Made by a program: the position numbers and the translations under genes
Shown here: in pieces, positions 21,557-29,809 of the stretch
Position numbering within the stretch: the stretch's first letter is position 1
Layout: every line of letters begins with the position of its first letter
Assembly (NCBI GenBank): GCA_016787605.1
Contig: JAEUUE010000045.1
Span: 1 to 64,000, forward strand
DNA length: 64,000 bases
Source of the DNA: Cyclobacteriaceae bacterium
GTDB taxonomy: Bacteria > Bacteroidota > Bacteroidia > Cytophagales > Cyclobacteriaceae
Direction of reading: 5' to 3'
Notes under the pieces: generated by a model
Database searches by the model: none
What the model saw: only the letters and a program-made list of their open reading frames with translations
Told to the model about the DNA's origin: nothing

Positions 21557-22255
21557 TTAGAGTCCGCCAATCGTACTCCGGTCAATCATTATTCCGGGGC
21601 TCATCGTAGTCGAAAGGCTGATGCTTTGGAAATAGGTTCCTTTCGAAGAGGCCGGCTTGAGCTTCGCAACCATGTGAATAAGTTCAGCGGCATTTTCTTT
21701 GATTTTTTCCGCGCTGAAGGAAGCCTTACCTATGGATGCGTGAATGATTCCTTGTTTGTCGATTTTAAAGTCCACCTTACCCGCTTTCACTTCTTTCACT
21801 GCCTTCCCTACTTCGAGGGTAACGGTTCCGGACTTCGGGTTGGGCATCAGGCCACGGGGACCCAGCACCTTACCCAGTTTACCTACTTTCGCCATGACGG
21901 TCGGCGTACAGATGATCACATCGATATCCGTCCAGCCGCCTTCAATCTTGGTCACATAGTCATCGAGGCCCACGTGCTCCGCGCCGGCGTCTTTCGCTTC
22001 CTGCACTTTGTCAGGTGTGCAGAGCACCAGGACACGTACGACCTTACCCAGGCCGTGAGGCAGGGAAACCACGCCGCGCACCATCTGGTCCGACTTCTTC
22101 GGGTCAACGCCCAGGCGAATATCGAGATCGACCGATGCGTCAAACTTGGTGAACGTAATGTCTTTCAGCACTTTGGCTGCATCGTCGAGGGAGTACTCCT
22201 TCTCGGCGTTGTATTTGGCCATCACGGCCTTTCTGTTTTTGGAAATCCTTGCCAT
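21557..22255 (-). CDS. rplA: 50S ribosomal protein L1 (uL1)
   Basis: 232 residues, full length. L1 forms the stalk that moves E-site tRNA, and in many bacteria it represses its own operon. Conserved sequences include [24 protein letters not shown] and the C-terminal [19 protein letters not shown]. It is 12 bp behind rplK. Confidence 0.97.
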   Translation of the reverse strand: MARISKNRKAVMAKYNAEKEYSLDDAAKVLKDITFTKFDASVDLDIRLGVDPKKSDQMVRGVVSLPHGLGKVVRVLVLCTPDKVQEAKDAGAEHVGLDDYVTKIEGGWTDIDVIICTPTVMAKVGKLGKVLGPRGLMPNPKSGTVTLEVGKAVKEVKAGKVDFKIDKQGIIHASIGKASFSAEKIKENAAELIHMVAKLKPASSKGTYFQSISLSTTMSPGIMIDRSTIGGL

Positions 22256-22267
22256 ATGCTTCTACGC

Positions 22268-22711
22268 TTATTTATCCCACGGTGCAGCACCGCTTACTGT
22301 AACACCCATGCTACGGGCTGTTCCTGCAATCATTTTCATGGCTGACTCTACCTTGAAGGCATTGAGGTCAGGCATTTTGGTTTCGGCGATCTTCTTGATC
22401 TGATCCCAGCTGATGGAACCTACCTTATTGCGGTTCGGTTCTTTGGAACCCTTTTGGATCTTGATGGCTTCCATGATCAGGACGGCAGCGGGGGGGGTCT
22501 TGATGACGAAGTCAAACGACTTGTCATTATAGATGGTGATCAATACCGGGAGCACCTGGCCGGGCTTGTCCTGGGAGCGTGCATTGAACTGCTTGCAGAA
22601 GTCCATGATGTTCAGACCCTTAGAACCCAGTGCGGGACCGATAGGAGGAGCCGGGTTTGCCTGGCCTCCCTTAACCTGCAACTTCAAATAACCTGTTACT
22701 TCCTTTGCCAT
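22268..22711 (-). CDS. rplK: 50S ribosomal protein L11 (uL11)
   Basis: 147 residues. L11 binds the GTPase-associated centre of 23S rRNA. The N-terminal [20 protein letters not shown] motif and the C-terminal RNA-binding domain ([12 protein letters not shown]) are intact. It is 43 bp behind nusG. Confidence 0.97.
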   Translation of the reverse strand: MAKEVTGYLKLQVKGGQANPAPPIGPALGSKGLNIMDFCKQFNARSQDKPGQVLPVLITIYNDKSFDFVIKTPPAAVLIMEAIKIQKGSKEPNRNKVGSISWDQIKKIAETKMPDLNAFKVESAMKMIAGTARSMGVTVSGAAPWDK

Positions 22712-22754
22712 ATCCTGTATCTGCTAAAACTAAAAATCCTATAATCCTTAAATC

Positions 22755-23312
22755 CTAGTCCAGTTTCTCCACCTGCATGTAGCTCAGTTCCACCGGCGTA
22801 TTGCGGCCGAAGATCTTCACCATCACGTTCAGCTTTTTCTTGTCTTCAAAAATCTCTTCCACGGCGCCGGTGAACCCGCTGAATGGCCCATCCATTACCT
22901 TCACTGATTCGCCCTTGATAAACGGACGCTCCAGCTTTTCGCCTACTTCATCCACTTCGTCTACCTTACCGAGGATGCGGTTCACCTCCGTCTGGCGGAG
23001 CGGCACCGGATCCTTGGCCGAGCCTGTCCCGGTTCCACCCAGGAACCCCAGCACGCCGGGGATATTGGTAACCGTATGGTGAGCTTCCGGATGCGAGAGG
23101 TCGGCAGACAGAAGAACGTAGCCGGGGAAGAAGTTCTTTTCGCGCATCTTCTTCTTTCCGTTACGCATCTCATACACTTTCTCCGACGGGATCAAGACCT
23201 GCGGAATAAACTCCGTCAGCTTGGAACGCTCGATTTCCGTCTCCAGGTAAGACTTTACTTTCTTCTCCTGGCCGCTGATGACGCGCAATACGTACCACTT
23301 TAGCTCTCCCAT
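22755..23312 (-). CDS. nusG: transcription termination/antitermination factor NusG
   Basis: 185 residues: an NGN domain (KWYVLRVISGQEKKVKSYLE, FFPGYVLL) and a C-terminal KOW domain (GESVKVMDGPFSGFTGAVEEI). It binds RNA polymerase and links it to Rho or to the ribosome. It is 12 bp behind secE in the conserved secE-nusG-rplK order. Confidence 0.97.
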   Translation of the reverse strand: MGELKWYVLRVISGQEKKVKSYLETEIERSKLTEFIPQVLIPSEKVYEMRNGKKKMREKNFFPGYVLLSADLSHPEAHHTVTNIPGVLGFLGGTGTGSAKDPVPLRQTEVNRILGKVDEVDEVGEKLERPFIKGESVKVMDGPFSGFTGAVEEIFEDKKKLNVMVKIFGRNTPVELSYMQVEKLD

Positions 23313-23324
23313 CGCTCCTCCCCG

Positions 23325-23516
23325 TTAAAACTCCCGGTAAAACCAGGCTAACACGTTGCTAAAGCCCAGGTCGATGAATCCGATCACCATGGCGAAAATC
23401 AGCGAAGCCACCAGGACCAGGATAGCGCTGGACTGCAATTCGTTGAATTTCGGCCAGGATACCTTGTTGCGGACCTCGTCGATCGACTCCAGAATGTAAC
23501 TTTTTACCTTTTCCAT
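23325..23516 (-). CDS. secE: protein translocase subunit SecE
   Basis: 63 residues, of the single-span form common outside Proteobacteria. An amphipathic helix (VRNKVSWPKFNELQSSA, with the typical VxWP) precedes one membrane segment (about 30-54). SecE clamps the two halves of SecY. It is the first protein gene behind tRNA-Trp. Confidence 0.93.
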   Translation of the reverse strand: MEKVKSYILESIDEVRNKVSWPKFNELQSSAILVLVASLIFAMVIGFIDLGFSNVLAWFYREF

Positions 23517-23568
23517 CTATCGTTGCCGTTTCAGGGCTTATCGACCTGTTTTTCTATGTTTCCTTCTG

Positions 23569-23641
23569 CACGGGTGGAGAGACTCGAACTCCCAGCCAAC
23601 GGTTTTGGAGACCGCTACTCTACCAATTGAGCTACACCCGT
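23569..23641 (-). tRNA. trnW: tRNA-Trp (CCA)
   Basis: 73 bases. Acceptor ACGGGTG pairs with CACCCGT, with discriminator G. The anticodon loop CTCCAAA gives CCA. The T-arm GTTCGAGTC is standard. The 3' CCA is not encoded. It lies 52 bp upstream of secE in the same transcription unit, a common arrangement. Confidence 0.95.
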
Positions 23642-23721
23642 CTTTAGACCCGTTTGGCGTCCTTTTCCGTCTTTGCAGACGTCCTTTCCAACTTCACCCC
23701 ACCCTAAATTCAAAAGGACTG

Positions 23722-23752
23722 CAAAGGTAGAAGAAGAGGGGTACAAAACAAA
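23722..23752 (-). promoter_or_regulatory. promoter of tRNA-Trp-secE-nusG-rplKAJL-rpoBC
   Basis: On the minus strand TTTG (23752-23749), 19 bases, then TACCTTTG (23729-23722). The TTTG overlaps the foot of the tuf terminator, so the terminator of one unit and the promoter of the next share bases. Confidence 0.7.
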
Positions 23753-23784
23753 AGCGTTCCCAGGATTTTTCCTGGAAACGCTTT
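23751..23784 (-). terminator. intrinsic terminator of tuf
   Basis: On the minus strand AAAGCGTTTCCAGG and CCTGGGAACGCTTT form a 14-bp stem with one mismatch around a six-base loop, followed by TTGTTTTGT. It is 54 bases past the tuf stop. Confidence 0.8.
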
Positions 23785-23800
23785 CATTTGAAAATCAGGT

Positions 23801-23827
23801 ATTTAGGTGCCTTGGGGGTACCTAAAT
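23801..23827. repeat. hairpin between tuf stop and its terminator
   Basis: ATTTAGGTGCC and GGTACCTAAAT pair over 11 bp with one G-T wobble around TTGGG. It resembles the TTGGTGCC units of the octamer array at 7579-7626 and may be a short relic of the same element. Confidence 0.4.
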
Positions 23828-23837
23828 GGAAGGTCCA

Positions 23838-25025
23838 TTAGTCCTGGATTTCCGTTACCTGGCCGGAGCCTACCGTGCGGCCACCCTCACGGATAGCGAA
23901 ACGGAGACCCTTTTCCATGGCGATGGCGTTGATCAGTTCCACGTCGATCGACACGTTGTCGCCGGGCATGACCATCTCAACCCCTGTAGGGAGCTTAATT
24001 TCACCGGTTACGTCCGTCGTACGGAAGTAGAACTGGGGGCGATACTTGTTGAAGAACGGGGTGTGACGGCCGCCTTCTTCCTTGCTGAGGACGTAAACCT
24101 CGGCCTTGAATTTGGCGTGCGGGGTCACCGTACCCGGCTTGCAAATCACCATACCGCGGCAGATATCGGTCTTTTCGATACCACGGAGGAGGAGACCTAC
24201 GTTGTCGCCGGCCTCACCGCGATCCAGGATCTTGCGGAACATTTCCACACCCGTGATGGTGGACGTCAGGTTTTCAGCACCCATACCCAGGATCTGAACA
24301 GGGTCGCCGGTCTTGATCACACCACGCTCGATACGGCCTGTTGCAACGGTACCGCGGCCCGTGATGGAGAACACATCTTCTACCGGCATGAGGAAGTCTT
24401 TGTCCACGGCGCGAACCGGGAGCGGGATGTACTCATCCACGGCCTTCATCAGCTCTTCTACTTTTTCTACCCACTTGGCTTCGCCGTTGAGGGCGCCGAG
24501 GGCAGAACCTTTGATCACCGGGATCTTGTCGCCGGGGAACTTGTAGGTGGTGAGGAGTTCACGCACTTCGATTTCGACGAGCTCGAGGAGTTCCGGATCG
24601 TCTACGAGGTCCACCTTGTTCATGAAGACCACGAGGGCCGGTACACCTACCTGGCGGGCAAGCAGGATGTGCTCGCGCGTCTGGGGCATCGGGCCGTCGG
24701 TGGCGGCTACCACGAGGATAGCACCGTCCATCTGGGCAGCACCCGTTACCATGTTCTTCACATAGTCGGCGTGACCCGGGCAGTCCACGTGTGCATAGTG
24801 GCGCTTCTCGGTCTGATACTCTACGTGGGAGGTGTTGATGGTGATACCGCGCTCTTTTTCTTCAGGCGCGTTGTCAATGGACGAGAAATCTCTTTCTGCG
24901 GCCAGACCTTTCTTCGCAAGCACTTTGGTGATTGCGGCCGTCAGCGTGGTTTTGCCATGGTCAACGTGACCAATCGTACCCACGTTAACGTGTGGTTTTG
25001 AACGATCGAATGTTTCCTTTGCCAT
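23838..25025 (-). CDS. tuf: elongation factor Tu
   Basis: 395 residues, full length. EF-Tu delivers aminoacyl-tRNA to the ribosome. GTPase motifs are GHVDHGKTT at 19-27, DCPGHADY as G3 and NKVD as G4; domains II and III are intact up to [11 protein letters not shown]. It follows three tRNA genes on the same strand through a 246-bp spacer rich in hairpins and ends at its own terminator. It is the only tuf in the window. Confidence 0.98.
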   Translation of the reverse strand: MAKETFDRSKPHVNVGTIGHVDHGKTTLTAAITKVLAKKGLAAERDFSSIDNAPEEKERGITINTSHVEYQTEKRHYAHVDCPGHADYVKNMVTGAAQMDGAILVVAATDGPMPQTREHILLARQVGVPALVVFMNKVDLVDDPELLELVEIEVRELLTTYKFPGDKIPVIKGSALGALNGEAKWVEKVEELMKAVDEYIPLPVRAVDKDFLMPVEDVFSITGRGTVATGRIERGVIKTGDPVQILGMGAENLTSTITGVEMFRKILDRGEAGDNVGLLLRGIEKTDICRGMVICKPGTVTPHAKFKAEVYVLSKEEGGRHTPFFNKYRPQFYFRTTDVTGEIKLPTGVEMVMPGDNVSIDVELINAIAMEKGLRFAIREGGRTVGSGQVTEIQD

Positions 25026-25089
25026 ACTTGAAAATCCCTGGTTAAGTGTTTAAAGTGTATAAATTGATTTAAAGTAAATCCAACTCGCT

Positions 25090-25249
25090 GCTCTCCCGCC
25101 TGGAGAGCATACACCCTAAACATGTTAAGCCTGTCGAATAAGGGTTATTCGTTCGCAAAACTTCCGGCACCTTCATGATGGTCGCTACCCATCGGTAACC
25201 GGTTATTCTGCTCATCATTTCAACTATGGATCCCGGCCGTTTGCCGGGA
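25090..25249 (-). promoter_or_regulatory. structured spacer between tRNA-Thr and tuf
   Basis: Three perfect 7-bp hairpins follow one another: GCTCTCC/GGAGAGC (25090-25108), CGAATAA/TTATTCG (25135-25151) and TCCCGGC/GCCGGGA (25231-25249). None has a T-run. They would form in the tuf leader RNA and may guide tRNA processing or tuf expression. Confidence 0.4.
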
Positions 25250-25271
25250 GCACAACTACAAGTTCCTACAG

Positions 25272-25342
<71 letters not shown>

Positions 25343-25343
<1 letters not shown>

Positions 25344-25365
25344 ATGCTTCGACTATGCCAGCATG
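25343..25365. repeat. degenerate copy of the conserved-loop hairpin
   Basis: CATGCT (25343-25348) and AGCATG (25360-25365) enclose TCGACTATGCC, an 11-base variant of the TCGACTNCGCTC loop seen at 1447-1533. It abuts the tRNA-Thr 5' end. Confidence 0.4.
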
Positions 25366-25405
25366 ACTAAACTACCTGTCCGCCTGGGCGCGCAATCGAA
25401 GGCTG

Positions 25406-25478
25406 AGCGGGAAACGAGGCTCGAACTCGCGACCTATAGCTTGGAAGGCTATCGCTCTACCAACTGAGCTACTCCCGC
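25406..25478 (-). tRNA. trnG: tRNA-Gly (TCC)
   Basis: 73 bases. Acceptor GCGGGAG pairs with TTCCCGC (one G-T pair), with discriminator T. The anticodon loop CTTCCAA gives TCC. The T-arm GTTCGAGCC is standard. It lies between tRNA-Tyr and tRNA-Thr. Confidence 0.95.
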
Positions 25479-25483
25479 CTACG

Positions 25484-25517
25484 CTTCGCTATAGCGGGCA
25501 AGCCCGTATCAGCGAAG
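25484..25517. repeat. long hairpin between tRNA-Tyr and tRNA-Gly
   Basis: CTTCGCT/AGCGAAG and, inside it, CGGGC/GCCCG share an AA loop and are separated by a symmetric 4-by-4 internal loop. It fills the 74-bp spacer between the two tRNAs and could be an RNase processing signal. Confidence 0.45.
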
Positions 25518-25552
25518 TTTGTTGACTAAACTGTCTCAGCCGTCAACCAATG

Positions 25553-25635
25553 TGGGGGGAACAGGATTCGAACCTGTGAAGACATAAGTCAACAGATTTA
25601 CAGTCTGTCCTCGTTGGCCGCTTGAGTATCCCCCC
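25553..25635 (-). tRNA. trnY: tRNA-Tyr (GTA)
   Basis: 83 bases, a class II tRNA with a long variable arm. Acceptor GGGGGGA pairs with TCCCCCC, with discriminator A. The anticodon loop TGTAAAT gives GTA. The T-arm GTTCGAATCC is standard. It is the first tRNA of the tuf unit. Confidence 0.95.
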
Positions 25636-25762
25636 AGGGCTATTCCAACACCTTTCTGCCCGCCCAACGAAGCTCAGCGTGAAACTGTGTTGCGATTTAT
25701 TTCATAGAACGCGTGTCCCCGGAAAAGCCCTTTTTGAAGGCAATTTTCCAAAAACAGGAGTG

Positions 25763-25793
25763 CAAAATTAACGGCTTTTTGTTGATAGGCAAG
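25763..25793 (-). promoter_or_regulatory. promoter of the tRNA-Tyr-Gly-Thr-tuf unit
   Basis: On the minus strand CTTG (25793-25790), 19 bases, then TAATTTTG (25770-25763). It lies about 130 bases before tRNA-Tyr and beyond the end of the DUF721 gene. The stretch from here to the tRNA (25636-25762) shows no gene. Confidence 0.65.
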
Positions 25794-25837
25794 CCACCAA
25801 ACAGATTTTGAGGCAGCCCGCCCGGCCCGGGGGAAGG

Positions 25838-26137
25838 CTACATGAAAATGATCTCGGAAACCACATCCTCTCCGAATTCCTTCCGGAAGAGTTCCAGCAT
25901 CTGGGCTTTATGGAACCCCAGGTCATGCTTCAGGGCTGGAGATTGCAGTTCTACAAACAGGACCTTGTCTCGGATAAAAATCCGCCGGGTCCGCCGGGCA
26001 ATGGCCTTGCCGACGATACGCTCCCAGGAAACGACCACATTGGCCTCGTCAAACTTGGGCTTCAGGTGCTGGCTTTTCAGCAATTCCTGGATGGCCTGGC
26101 TGATATGGATGGCGCTATCGTGCTTGGGGGGCTTCAT
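25838..26137 (-). CDS. DUF721 domain protein
   Basis: 99 residues. The pattern VVVSWERIVGKAIARRTRRIFIRDKVLFVELQSPALKHDL (read here as W29-x-x-I-VG and the basic -R-x-x-x-I- strand) is typical of DUF721 (DciA-like) proteins. In other phyla DciA loads the replicative helicase DnaB, and DUF721 genes often sit beside recF or gyrB, which fits here. Its ATG overlaps the recF stop by 4 bp (ATGA), so the two are translationally coupled. A role in replication is inferred from family and context. Confidence 0.85.
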   Translation of the reverse strand: MKPPKHDSAIHISQAIQELLKSQHLKPKFDEANVVVSWERIVGKAIARRTRRIFIRDKVLFVELQSPALKHDLGFHKAQMLELFRKEFGEDVVSEIIFM

Positions 26138-27243
26138 GGCTGCCCGGCTAAGGTACCACCTTCCACCGTAAAAATCTGTGCGGGGATACCCGCTTCCGCG
26201 AGCGCTTCGCGGCTTCGTCCGGGCCTCGCGTCGGTGAGGAAGATCTGGCCAAAACTGCCATCGGCCACCCGCTTCATCAACTGGACAATCCGGCGGTCGT
26301 CCAGCTTATCGAAAATATCGTCCAGGAGAAGGAGCGGCTTAAATCCATTCCTCTCCGTAAGGGTGTCGAATTCCGCCATTTTCAACGCGATCAGAAAGGA
26401 TTTCTGCTGACCCTGCGACCCAAAAACACGCAGGTCGTTACCCTGCAGTGTAAACCGGAAATCATCGCGATGGACGCCCACGGTGGTCCTCCCCAAAAGG
26501 AGGTCGCGGGAAAGACGCGCCTTAAGCTCAGATCCGAAGTCCAGGGTATCGAGGTCTGAAGTATATGCAATACCGGGCTCTTCGGCGGCTCCCTCCACCA
26601 GGAAATCATAATGGCTTCTCAACCGGGGCACCAGGTTAGCCACAAATTCGCGCCGCTGCTGGTAAAGAAATGCCCCGGCGGTAATCAGCCGCTCATCGTA
26701 TGTGGCGAGCAATTCCTTGTCGACATCCGGCCGCTCCGCGTACATCTTCAGCAATCCGTTGCGATGGCGGAGGTTAGCCTGGTAGACCATCAGCTGATCG
26801 AGGTACTTCCGGTCGAGTTGTGAAAGCAGCGTGTCGAAGAAGCGTCGCCGCACTTCGCCTCCGTCCCAAACCAATTCGATGTCGGCGGGCGCCACCATCA
26901 CCAGCGGATACTTTCCGATGTGATCCGAGAACCGCGCATACTCCTTCCCGTCTTCAGCGATTTTTTTCTTGCGCTCAGCGGAGTAGGTACACGTCACCTC
27001 CCGGGTCCTACCGTCCAGTGCGAAAGTGCCCCGCACCAGGAAATGGCCTTCCCCCTTTCGAACATTTTCAGAATCAGATGCGGCGGTAAAGCCACGGGTC
27101 AGGCACAGGTAGTGGATGGCCTCCAGCAGGTTGGTTTTGCCGCTCCCGTTGCGCCCGACGAAGCAGTGGATGGCCCCCGTAAACTCCACGTCGGCCGAGG
27201 TGTAGTTCTTAAAGTTCAGCAAATGAAGCTTTTCCAGTCGCAC
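26134..27243 (-). CDS. recF: DNA replication and repair protein RecF
   Basis: 369 residues, full length. RecF is an SMC-like ATPase that loads RecA at gaps together with RecO and RecR. Walker A is FVGRNGSGKTNLLEAI, the ABC signature is GSQGQQKSFLIALK, and Walker B is LLLLDDIFDKLD. It is the first gene of a two-gene unit with DUF721. On the minus strand TACTTTTG (27301-27294) lies 51 bases upstream with a TTG 21 bases further; this would overlap the first codons of divergent pdhA. Confidence 0.96.
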   Translation of the reverse strand: MRLEKLHLLNFKNYTSADVEFTGAIHCFVGRNGSGKTNLLEAIHYLCLTRGFTAASDSENVRKGEGHFLVRGTFALDGRTREVTCTYSAERKKKIAEDGKEYARFSDHIGKYPLVMVAPADIELVWDGGEVRRRFFDTLLSQLDRKYLDQLMVYQANLRHRNGLLKMYAERPDVDKELLATYDERLITAGAFLYQQRREFVANLVPRLRSHYDFLVEGAAEEPGIAYTSDLDTLDFGSELKARLSRDLLLGRTTVGVHRDDFRFTLQGNDLRVFGSQGQQKSFLIALKMAEFDTLTERNGFKPLLLLDDIFDKLDDRRIVQLMKRVADGSFGQIFLTDARPGRSREALAEAGIPAQIFTVEGGTLAGQP

Positions 27244-27307
27244 AGCGGGAATTGGGAATTGTTGCGGGGGGCCCTTAATTTCGTCCTTCGTTTCAAAAGT
27301 AATTCAT

Positions 27308-28339
27308 ATGTCCGCCACGCCCCAATCCAAAACCAAAAGTCCCAAGGACAAGGCCGAGTTCTCCAAAGAGACCTACATGCGTTGGTTTGAAATGATGTAC
27401 CTGATGCGCCGTTTCGAGGATCGCGCCGGGCAGCTCTACGGAATGCAGAAGATCCGGGGTTTCTGTCACCTCTATATCGGGCAGGAAGCCTGCGCCGCAG
27501 GAGCCATCACGGCCCTCACGCCCGATGACAAGTGGATTACCGCCTACCGTGACCATGCGCATCCCCTCGGCCTGGGTACGGACCCGCGTGCGGTCATGGC
27601 CGAACTGTATGGAAAAGAAACCGGCGTCTCGAAAGGCAAGGGGGGTTCGATGCACATCTTCGACAAGTCAAAGAATTTCTTCGGTGGTCACGGCATCGTG
27701 GGCGGCCAGGTGCCGCTGGGCGCCGGGATGGGTTTTGCGGAAAAGTACCTCAAGACCAAGAATGTCGCCATCTGTTACATGGGCGATGGAGCCGTTCGCC
27801 AGGGTGCCTTTCACGAAGCGCTAAACCTGAGCATGCTGTGGAAACTGCCTGTAATCTTCGTTATTGAAAACAACGGCTACGCCATGGGCACTTCGGTAAA
27901 AAGGACTTCGAACGTCACCGAATTGTATACCCTTGGCGAAGGCTATGATATTCCTTCCGAGCCGGTCGATGCGATGAGCGTCGAAGCCGTGCACCTGGCG
28001 GTCGCCCGTGCGGCCGACCGTGCCCGGGCCGGCGAAGGTCCTACCCTGTTGGAGTTTCGCACCTACCGTTACAAGGGCCACTCGATGTCCGACCCCCAGA
28101 AATACCGCACGAAGGAAGAAGTAGATGAATACAAGAAGCGGGACCCCATCGAAGTCGTGCGCGGCACTATCCTTGAAAGGAAATATGCTACCGAAAAGGA
28201 GCTGGACGCCATCGTAGAAAAAATCAATGCCCAGGTGGAAGACAGCGTGAAGTTTGCCGAGGAGTCCAACTTCCCCGACCCCAAAGAGGCGATGAAGGAC
28301 ATCTACGTCCAGCAAGATTATCCCTTTGCCATTGACTGA
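27308..28339 (+). CDS. pdhA: pyruvate dehydrogenase E1 component, alpha subunit
   Basis: 343 residues. With PdhB it decarboxylates pyruvate using thiamine diphosphate and passes the acetyl group to E2. The TPP-binding motif runs from GDG at 159-161 to NN at 188-189. The phosphorylation-loop region KRTSNVTELYTLGEGYDIP and the GHSMSDPQKYRT stretch are typical of the E1-alpha/2-oxo-acid family. pdhB is not adjacent, so a branched-chain E1 is a formal alternative, but the sequence reads as PdhA. It is divergent from recF with 64 bp between starts. Confidence 0.94.
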   Translation: MSATPQSKTKSPKDKAEFSKETYMRWFEMMYLMRRFEDRAGQLYGMQKIRGFCHLYIGQEACAAGAITALTPDDKWITAYRDHAHPLGLGTDPRAVMAELYGKETGVSKGKGGSMHIFDKSKNFFGGHGIVGGQVPLGAGMGFAEKYLKTKNVAICYMGDGAVRQGAFHEALNLSMLWKLPVIFVIENNGYAMGTSVKRTSNVTELYTLGEGYDIPSEPVDAMSVEAVHLAVARAADRARAGEGPTLLEFRTYRYKGHSMSDPQKYRTKEEVDEYKKRDPIEVVRGTILERKYATEKELDAIVEKINAQVEDSVKFAEESNFPDPKEAMKDIYVQQDYPFAID

Positions 28340-28341
28340 GT

Positions 28342-28411
28342 AGTCCATGGTCCATGGAGGTATGACCCTTCAATGGACTGGCCATGGGCTATCGACTAAG
28401 GACCATCGACC
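28342..28411. repeat. second phased heptamer array
   Basis: AGTCCAT, GGTCCAT (28342-28355), a 17-base centre, then the inverse units ATGGACT (28373-28379) and, after four bases, ATGGGCT, ATCGACT, AAGGACC, ATCGACC in exact register (28384-28411). These are the same units as in the rpoB-rpoC gap. It fills the space from the pdhA stop to the next promoter. Confidence 0.7.
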
Positions 28412-28412
28412 A

Positions 28413-28443
28413 TTTGTTAAATGGGCCCGAATGTATAGTTTTG
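28413..28443 (+). promoter_or_regulatory. promoter of the TPR membrane protein
   Basis: TTTG (28413-28416), 19 bases, TAGTTTTG (28436-28443): exact consensus. The start codon is 65 bases further. It begins one base after the heptamer array ends. Confidence 0.75.
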
Positions 28444-28507
28444 CAGCCCTTCTGCCCCTCTGGAATTGAACCTGGTAGCTGGCGGAAGGGCTTACTTTTT
28501 GAAGAAC

Positions 28508-29194
28508 ATGGCAAAAAACGAAGAAAACAAGGATGTCCTCGAGAACCCGGAAGTGATTGCCGAAAAGGTGACCGGCATCGAGCAATGGATCGAACATAAC
28601 CCCAAAATCGTATTCGGCGTGTTGGGTGCCTTGATCCTCGTCGTAGGCGGATACTTCGGCTGGCGTTATTACATCGACAGCCAGGACGACCAGGCCCAGC
28701 GGGAGATGTTCCAGGCCGTTCGGTACTTCGAAGCCGACAGCCTCAACCTGGCCCTCGAGGGCGATGGCAACAACCTTGGCTTCAAGCAGATCGTCGAAGA
28801 CTACGGAATGACCCCGGCCGGTAACCTGGCCAATTTCTATGCCGGCGCCATTTGCCTGAAGCAGGGAAAATATCCCCTGGCGATCGTTTACCTCAATGAC
28901 TTTAAGGCAGACGACCAGCTTGTCCAGGCCCGTGCCTACAGCCTGATCGGCGATGCGTACATGGAGCAAAAGAAGTACGAGGACGCGGCTACTTACTATG
29001 AGAAAGCCGCCAACTACAAGCCGAACAAGTTCTTCACGCCCACCTACCTGATGAAGGCAGGACTCGCATTTGAAAAGTCGAACCAGAAGGACAAGGCCAT
29101 CAAGGCTTATCAGCGGGTCATCGACGAATACTGGGAAAGCAGCGACTACCAGAACGCACGCAAATACAAGGCGCGGCTGGAAACGAATTCCTGA
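28508..29194 (+). CDS. membrane-anchored TPR protein (YfgM-like)
   Basis: 228 residues from the ATG at 28508; the 14 codons possible before it do not look like protein. A polar N-terminus of about 36 residues precedes one membrane segment (VFGVLGALILVVGGYFGW, about 38-55), then tetratricopeptide helices fill the rest (ANFYAGAICLKQGKYPLAIVY, DAYMEQKKYEDAATYYEKAA, AGLAFEKSNQKDKAIKAYQ). This matches the layout of YfgM-type proteins, which bind the Sec translocon and periplasmic chaperones. It has its own promoter and a strong terminator. The assignment is by architecture. Confidence 0.8.
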   Translation: MAKNEENKDVLENPEVIAEKVTGIEQWIEHNPKIVFGVLGALILVVGGYFGWRYYIDSQDDQAQREMFQAVRYFEADSLNLALEGDGNNLGFKQIVEDYGMTPAGNLANFYAGAICLKQGKYPLAIVYLNDFKADDQLVQARAYSLIGDAYMEQKKYEDAATYYEKAANYKPNKFFTPTYLMKAGLAFEKSNQKDKAIKAYQRVIDEYWESSDYQNARKYKARLETNS

Positions 29195-29212
29195 TTATTC
29201 TCAACGCTCAAG

Positions 29213-29243
29213 AAAAAGGATAGTGTCCCACTATCCTTTTTTT
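29213..29243 (+). terminator. intrinsic terminator of the TPR gene
   Basis: AAAAAGGATAGTG (29213-29225) and CACTATCCTTTTT (29229-29241) form a perfect 13-bp stem with a TCC loop and a seven-T run. It starts 18 bases past the stop and separates the gene from ribH. Confidence 0.92.
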
Positions 29244-29278
29244 GTTTCTTACTTTTACAGCCAGCATAAAACATTTCT

Positions 29279-29758
29279 ATGGCAGGATCACTCACCTCCT
29301 TTACCGGAAAACGCAACCGGAAACTGGCGAGCAAGAAAGTAGGCATCGTGGTGTCTTCGTGGAACAGCGAGATCACCGAGGCCTTATTGGAAGGCGCAAG
29401 GGCCACGTTGATCGCAGCAGGCCTGCGCAAGCGAAACATCTTGGTCAGCCGGGTGCCCGGGAGCTTTGAGTTGCCTTTGGCCGCTCAATGGATGACTGAT
29501 CAAAAAGGCATCGACGGCGTGGTGGCCCTGGGCTGTGTGATCCAGGGGGAAACGCCGCATTTTGATTACATCTGCCAGGCCGTAGCCAACGGGCTGATGA
29601 ACGTAAACCTGTCTTCGGGCAAACCTGTGGCGTTCGGTGTTCTTACCACCTTGAATAAGAAACAGGCCGAAGAGCGGGCCGGTGGGAGATTGGGTAACAA
29701 GGGAGAAGAAGCGGCGCTGACGGTGTTAGAGATGCTGACCGTTCGTAACGGGAAGTAG
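29279..29758 (+). CDS. ribH: 6,7-dimethyl-8-ribityllumazine synthase
   Basis: 159 residues. It condenses 5-amino-6-ribitylaminouracil with 3,4-dihydroxy-2-butanone 4-phosphate in riboflavin synthesis. Substrate motifs are RVPGSFELP at 58-66 and GCVIQGETPHFDYIC at 85-99 with catalytic His94; the phosphate-binding GVLTTLNKKQAEER follows. It is a single gene immediately after a terminator. Confidence 0.97.
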   Translation: MAGSLTSFTGKRNRKLASKKVGIVVSSWNSEITEALLEGARATLIAAGLRKRNILVSRVPGSFELPLAAQWMTDQKGIDGVVALGCVIQGETPHFDYICQAVANGLMNVNLSSGKPVAFGVLTTLNKKQAEERAGGRLGNKGEEAALTVLEMLTVRNGK

Positions 29759-29786
29759 CGTTCCTGAAATTCCCAAGGTCGCGATC

Positions 29787-29803
29787 AACTGCCCAAGGCA
29801 GTT
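29787..29803. terminator. possible bidirectional terminator between ribH and the caspase gene
   Basis: AACTGCC and GGCAGTT form a perfect 7-bp stem with a CAA loop in the 51-bp convergent gap. T-runs are poor on both sides, so the call is weak. Confidence 0.35.
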
Positions 29804-29809
29804 AAGCGA

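Noticed and set aside
23826-25001. A 391-codon open frame opposite tuf
   Set aside because: Codon shadow of tuf; similar antisense frames occur opposite rpoC and fusA.
25636-25762. A further tRNA or small RNA before tRNA-Tyr
   Set aside because: No cloverleaf could be drawn; the stretch looks like the leader of the tRNA-tuf unit.
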